DNA of 9,436 nt, taken from Marinosulfonomonas sp. GTDB taxonomy: Bacteria > Pseudomonadota > Alphaproteobacteria > Rhodobacterales > Rhodobacteraceae. The position numbers were made by a program, and so were the translations under genes. Location: contig JALSJL010000459.1 of NCBI GenBank assembly GCA_026989405.1, forward strand, positions 1 to 9,436, read 5' to 3'. Positions 6,052 through 9,436 of the stretch are shown piece after piece. Numbering within the stretch: position 1 is the first letter of the stretch; each line of letters begins with the position of its first letter. The notes under the pieces were generated by a model. It had not been told where the DNA came from, ran no database searches, and saw only the letters and a program-made list of their open reading frames with translations.

Positions 6052-6800
6052 TCAAACCGCGTTCGGCAAGCTTGTTGGCGGCCATGGCGACAATCCTCGT
6101 GTTTGCGGCCCAGACGGGGGCCGCGCAGGCGCAGGGCATTTCGGTCTCTGTCGATGGCACGGGCTCATTGGCGCAAACCAGTATTCAACTGATCGCCCTG
6201 ATCACCCTGCTCAGCCTGGTTCCAGGCCTGGCGATCATGGTGACATGTTTTCCGTTTCTCGTGACGGTCTTGTCGATCTTGCGCCAGGCCATTGGGCTTC
6301 AGCAATCCCCGCCGAACATGCTGATCGTAAGCCTTGCATTGTTCCTGACATTCTTCATCATGGAGCCGGTTTTCACCGAAGCGTGGGAGCAGGGGATACG
6401 CCCGTTCTCCGACGGAGAAATTGATGCCCCGGCGGCTTTCGGGCAGGCAATCGAGCCATTTCGGGCCTTCATGGCCGCCCGGATAGACCCCGACACGTTC
6501 ATGACGCTTGCCGATTTGCGCCCCGACGTCGATGCAGGCGCGCCTCCGACGCCTGCGTCGCCGCTGTCCCTTCTGGTTCCGTCATTTCTTCTCAGCGAAA
6601 TATCCCGCGCCTTTCAGATCGGCTTTCTGATCTTTCTGCCGTTTCTCGTGATTGATCTTGTGGTCGCCGCCGTGCTGATGTCGATGGGCATGATGATGGT
6701 GCCGCCGGCCATCGTTTCACTGCCGTTCAAGCTGGCGTTCTTCGTGGTGGCGGATGGCTGGGCGCTTATCTCGGAAGCCTTGGTGCGCAGTTACTTCTGA
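6048..6800 (+). CDS. fliP: FliP, core of the flagellar type III export gate
   Basis: FliP, with FliQ and FliR, forms the export-gate channel in the centre of the MS ring through which flagellar proteins leave the cell. The 250-residue length is usual. A signal peptide (1-28, ending AAQAQ) is typical of FliP, followed by a membrane helix (about 45-66) with VTCFPFLVTVLSILRQAIG (65-83), the QSPPNMLIVSLALFLTFFIM helix (86-105), a periplasmic part, and the paired C-terminal helices with the signature FLPFLVIDLVVAAVLMSMGM (196-215) and MVPP (217-220). The 'PP...LALFLTFFIM' and 'VPP' stretches are strongly conserved. It is the last gene of the plus-strand flagellar unit. The variable periplasmic part (about 120-172) is Pro- and Ala-rich, otherwise nothing is unusual. 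Confidence 0.97.
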   Translation: MIKPRSASLLAAMATILVFAAQTGAAQAQGISVSVDGTGSLAQTSIQLIALITLLSLVPGLAIMVTCFPFLVTVLSILRQAIGLQQSPPNMLIVSLALFLTFFIMEPVFTEAWEQGIRPFSDGEIDAPAAFGQAIEPFRAFMAARIDPDTFMTLADLRPDVDAGAPPTPASPLSLLVPSFLLSEISRAFQIGFLIFLPFLVIDLVVAAVLMSMGMMMVPPAIVSLPFKLAFFVVADGWALISEALVRSYF

Positions 6801-6817
6801 CCGTGCCGCTCAGAAGT
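6793..6817. terminator. Inverted repeat spanning the ends of two converging genes
   Basis: ACTTCTGA (6793-6800), nine bases, then TCAGAAGT (6810-6817): two perfect 8-base arms. Each arm contains the TGA stop of one gene (fliP on plus, the amidotransferase on minus), because both genes end in -AC TTC TGA. The transcript could fold into a stem on either strand, but no T-run follows in either direction, so a classical Rho-independent terminator is not supported. It may be a weak bidirectional end or a 3' stabilising hairpin. Confidence 0.4.
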
Positions 6818-7526
6818 CACGCCAATGCTCGCGCACGATCCCGGCCAGATCTGGCTCGGTGGTTTCGCGCTCCAGCCGTGCAAGTGCTTCGTCCACGTCG
6901 CATTCGGGCAGCAGTGTCCCCCGCCGACTGGTCAGCAGATCATCGACATAGGCTTTCCCGAATTCCGGGTGGCCCTGCACCGTCACTGCAAACCCGGGAT
7001 ACCAAAGCGCCGCATTTTCGCAGAAGGGAGATGTCGCGATGCGCTGCGCACCCTTCGGCGGCTCGACGACCTGATCCTGGTGGAACGCCTGAATGCGGAT
7101 GTTTTCAGGTGCCGGGGCCAGTTTCGCCGGCCAGTCGACCGCAGCATAATCATGCGGACCAAGCCCCCAGCCCTTGTGAGACTTATCGACCCGCCCACCA
7201 AGCGCCTGCGCGATGATCTGGTGGCCAAAGCAAATGCCGAACATCTTGCTGCCGGCGTCGCGGCAGTCGCGGATGAACTGCTCCAGCGGGGCGATCCAGG
7301 TGTGGTCTTCGTAGACCCCAAAACGCGATCCGGTGATGATCCAGAGATCGTTTTCCGCTGGCGTGGCCGGAATTTCACCGTCCAGAACGCCGTAGCTCTT
7401 GACCTTGGCCTCCGGCACGCCCAGCCAACTGGCCACCATCGCCGGATAGTCGCCGTGCCGGCGCAGCAGTTCTTCCGGCGGCCGACCGGTTTCAAGAATT
7501 CCCACCTTCAGTTCGTCCGCAGCCAT
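6810..7526 (-). CDS. Class I glutamine amidotransferase domain protein
   Basis: A stand-alone class I (triad) glutamine amidotransferase of 238 residues. The nucleophile elbow is GICFGHQ with Cys99, and the other triad residues are His186 and Glu188 in QGHPEF. The oxyanion-side motif ITGSRFGVY (64-72) is also typical. It has no synthetase domain. Together with the GuaA-like elbow this points to the COG0518 group rather than the classic PuuD (peptidase C26) family. It lies 15 bases after a PuuA-like enzyme and downstream of a polyamine permease, so hydrolysis of a gamma-glutamyl amine intermediate or transfer of glutamine ammonia to a partner is possible; this is inferred from context only. 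ATG 7526 is supported by GGAGG eight bases upstream. It is the last gene of its unit and converges on fliP. Confidence 0.9.
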   Translation of the reverse strand: MAADELKVGILETGRPPEELLRRHGDYPAMVASWLGVPEAKVKSYGVLDGEIPATPAENDLWIITGSRFGVYEDHTWIAPLEQFIRDCRDAGSKMFGICFGHQIIAQALGGRVDKSHKGWGLGPHDYAAVDWPAKLAPAPENIRIQAFHQDQVVEPPKGAQRIATSPFCENAALWYPGFAVTVQGHPEFGKAYVDDLLTSRRGTLLPECDVDEALARLERETTEPDLAGIVREHWRDF

Positions 7527-7541
7527 CCCGGCCCCCTCCGG

Positions 7542-8879
7542 TCAGATTCGACCAAGATAAAATCGGTATTCCACTGGCGACAATTCCGGCATCAATGCCG
7601 CAATCTCGTCGCGCTTCACGGCGACGTAAATGTCGCGGACGCGTTTGCCAAGCAGGTTCTCGGAAAACTCTGACGATGCAAACCGATCCACAGCGCCCAG
7701 CCAGTCATGACCGAGCGGCGGAGCTTCGGTCGCCTTCGGATCGTCCAGCGGCAAAGGCAGGGGCAGGTCCATTTCCAACCCGTGAAGAATACCCCCCAGA
7801 ATGGCGGCCACCGCCAGGTAGGGGTTCACATCTGCGCCCGATATCCGGTGCTCCAGCCGCGCCGCCGGGCCGGTTGTCTGCGGAAGGCGCACGGCTGCGC
7901 CACGGTGGTCATAGCCCCAATCGGGGCGAGACGGCGCGAAGCTGTCGGGCTGGAACCGGCGGTAGGAATTCATGTGCGGGGCAAAGATGGCCTGCACGTC
8001 CGGCATCGTCGCAAGAACGCCGGCGACAGCGGCCAACAGCCGGTCGGAAGGGCCGGTTCCACCGTCGAAAATATTGCCGCCCTCGCTGTCTTGCACCGAC
8101 ACATGCACATGCATCCCGTTGCCCGGCTCGCGGGCGTAGGGTTTGGCCATGAACGTGGCCTCAAGCCCGTGTCCTGCCACCACGCCGCGCACCAGCCTGC
8201 GAAACAGCAATGCCGTGTCGGCGGCCGCGAGCACGTCATCGGTATGGTGAAAGTTGATTTCGAACTGGCCCGGCCCAAACTCGGCAATCAACGTGTCGGT
8301 GGCCAACCCTTGTGCCTTCGATGCGCTTTGAATTTCGCTCAGGACCGGGGCAAAACGATCAAGCACGTCCAGCTCATAGTTTTGCGCAACCGGAAGGCGG
8401 TTCGGCGGCCTCGGCGCGTCGTCGGATTTCTTGCGTGGGCGGTGGATGTAGAACTCCAGTTCGGTGGCAATCACCGGCGAAAGTCCCAGCCTGGAAAACC
8501 GGCTCAGCACGGATCGGAGCAGGCGGCGGCTGGACAGGTCATCTTCGCCGGCCGGGTCATCCATTTCGACCAGCACCTGTGCGACATGACCATCGGCCCA
8601 GGGCACCGGTTTCAGCGTGCCCGGCACCGGAACGATCACGCCGTCAGGGTCGCCCACGACGATCCCCAGTCCGGTTTCCGGCGGCTCGGTTCCCATGATC
8701 GTTGGCGCGTAGGTCGAGATCGGCAAGCGCACTTGCCCCGCCGTCAATTTGGAGGCCTGATCGCCCGGCAACCATTTGCCACGCAGGATGGCGTTCAGAT
8801 CGCACAGCAGCAGCTCTATGCGCTCGGGGGTGCCGTGGGCTGCACGATAGCTTGCGAACTCGGTCTCGAAATCAGTCAC
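7542..8879 (-). CDS. puuA: Glutamine synthetase family enzyme, probably gamma-glutamylputrescine synthetase-like
   Basis: This 445-residue protein belongs to the type I glutamine synthetase superfamily. It shows the N-terminal RGKWLPG turn (33-39), the metal-binding Glu residues in TELEFY (139-144) and AEFGPGQFEINF (199-210), the ATP/metal loop GNGMHVHVS (253-261, His257), and RLEHRISGADVNPYLAVAA (341-359) with the conserved Arg and Asn. In the PuuA group the enzyme joins glutamate to putrescine or another amine at the cost of ATP, the first step of the gamma-glutamyl route of polyamine breakdown. Assigning this substrate rests on the adjoining PotI-type permease; ethanolamine or another amine is possible. 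The start is GTG, overlapping the permease stop (GTGA), which suggests translational coupling since no strong ribosome site is seen. The amidotransferase gene follows after 15 bases. Confidence 0.9.
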   Translation of the reverse strand: MTDFETEFASYRAAHGTPERIELLLCDLNAILRGKWLPGDQASKLTAGQVRLPISTYAPTIMGTEPPETGLGIVVGDPDGVIVPVPGTLKPVPWADGHVAQVLVEMDDPAGEDDLSSRRLLRSVLSRFSRLGLSPVIATELEFYIHRPRKKSDDAPRPPNRLPVAQNYELDVLDRFAPVLSEIQSASKAQGLATDTLIAEFGPGQFEINFHHTDDVLAAADTALLFRRLVRGVVAGHGLEATFMAKPYAREPGNGMHVHVSVQDSEGGNIFDGGTGPSDRLLAAVAGVLATMPDVQAIFAPHMNSYRRFQPDSFAPSRPDWGYDHRGAAVRLPQTTGPAARLEHRISGADVNPYLAVAAILGGILHGLEMDLPLPLPLDDPKATEAPPLGHDWLGAVDRFASSEFSENLLGKRVRDIYVAVKRDEIAALMPELSPVEYRFYLGRI

Positions 8880-9436
8880 TGTTGCAGGGCTTTCTGTTCA
8901 TCGGCCGCCTTCCGGGCGATCGAGCGTTTGGAGACCAGCGACGCGGAAATCACCCCGACCGTCACGATCAGGATCATGATCGACGACAGCGCATTGATCT
9001 CGGGGCTGACCCCGAGACGCACGGCTGAATATATCTTGATCGGCAGCGTGGTCGATGACGGGCCAGCGGTGAAAGATGCGATAACCAGATCATCGAGCGA
9101 AAGGGTGAAGGCCAGCAACCAGCCCGAGATCACGGCTGGCGCGATCAGCGGCAGGGTCACCGAGCGGAACGCATCGAATGGCGTGCACCCCAGGTCAAGC
9201 GCGGCTTCTTCCAGAGATTGGTCGAAACTGACCAGCCGGGCCGAGACCACAACCGAAACGTAGCACAGCGAAAAGGTCGTGTGCGCCAGAACAATGGTGA
9301 ACACGCCACGGTCCAGACCGATGGCGATGAACAGCAACAGCAGCGACAGGCCGGTGATCACTTCGGGCATCACCAACGGCGCGTAGATCATGCCGGAAAA
9401 CAGCGTGCGCCCCCGGAAGCGCCCGGCACGCACCAT
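8876..9436 (-). CDS. potI: PotI-type polyamine ABC transporter permease (partial, N-terminus beyond right edge)
   Basis: Inner-membrane permease of a spermidine/putrescine-type ABC importer. 186 residues are visible; about 80-95 N-terminal residues are missing compared with E. coli PotI (281), so the Met at the window edge is almost certainly internal. The stretch GRFRGRTLFSGMIYAPLVMP (5-24) followed by EVITGLSLLLLF (25-36) is very like PotI. The EAA loop that contacts the ATPase is complete: EEAALDLG (76-83) to VTLPLIAP (93-100). Membrane helices lie near 17-39, 46-66, 98-122 and 148-169, followed by a basic cytoplasmic tail. It is translationally coupled to the glutamine synthetase-like gene (GTGA overlap). 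The partner permease (PotH), ATPase (PotG) and binding protein (PotF) are expected just past the edge. Confidence 0.92.
   Translation of the reverse strand: MVRAGRFRGRTLFSGMIYAPLVMPEVITGLSLLLLFIAIGLDRGVFTIVLAHTTFSLCYVSVVVSARLVSFDQSLEEAALDLGCTPFDAFRSVTLPLIAPAVISGWLLAFTLSLDDLVIASFTAGPSSTTLPIKIYSAVRLGVSPEINALSSIMILIVTVGVISASLVSKRSIARKAADEQKALQQ

Noticed and set aside
6825..7673. 282-codon plus-strand frame opposite the amidotransferase gene
   Set aside because: It is a mirror of the amidotransferase gene, with no recognisable motif and no ribosome site.
7707..9263. Long open frame (518 codons) on the plus strand opposite the glutamine synthetase-like and permease genes
   Set aside because: Its translation is rich in Arg, His and Gly with no domain pattern, and the opposite strand holds two clear gene families with all their motifs; high-GC codon bias creates such mirror frames.
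1..9436. CRISPR array, tRNA/rRNA genes, insertion sequences or phage genes
   Set aside because: No regularly spaced repeats, transposase motifs, terminal inverted repeats or tRNA-like cloverleaf were seen; nearly all bases lie in recognisable genes.

Overview
The window looks like the chromosome (or a large replicon) of an alphaproteobacterium, most likely a Rhodobacteraceae/Roseobacter-type marine bacterium. The basis is its high-GC coding, the flagellar gene order (fliL, a DUF6468-type gene, a motE-like gene and motA diverging from fliF-fliH-fliN-fliP), the TTAA-N7-TTAA-like CtrA site between the two flagellar units, and a neighbouring putrescine uptake/glutamylation locus of a kind common in that group. 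This is inference from protein character; no database search was run.

Left part (1-3367, minus strand): a tightly packed unit read right to left, fliL, a DUF6468-like small membrane protein, a MotE-like coiled-coil protein, motA, then a secreted protein that runs off the left edge. Two of the four junctions are 4-base ATGA overlaps, one gap is 8 bases and one is 36 bases. The unit encodes the proton-channel stator subunit MotA and membrane or periplasmic proteins that probably assemble or tune the stator. No motB is present next to motA.

Middle (3368-3489): a 122-base divergent control region. It holds a CtrA-like site and a 16-base perfect palindrome just upstream of fliL.

Centre right (3490-6800, plus strand): fliF (MS ring), fliH (export ATPase regulator), fliN (C-ring switch) and fliP (export gate). 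Every junction overlaps (4, 11 and 4 bases), so the four are almost certainly one transcript. fliG, fliI and fliM, expected beside these genes in other bacteria, are absent here.

Right part (6810-9436, minus strand): unrelated metabolism. A PotI-type polyamine ABC permease (cut by the right edge), a PuuA-type gamma-glutamylpolyamine synthetase-like enzyme and a class I glutamine amidotransferase form one unit. Together they suggest uptake of putrescine or a related amine, glutamylation of it, and possibly hydrolysis of a gamma-glutamyl intermediate. This unit converges on fliP with 9 bases between stop codons, inside an 8-bp inverted repeat formed by the two gene ends.

Most of the window is ordinary flagellar and polyamine housekeeping. 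The least described parts are the partial secreted protein beside motA, the DUF6468-like protein, and the MotE-like protein, which together could form an accessory stator module.
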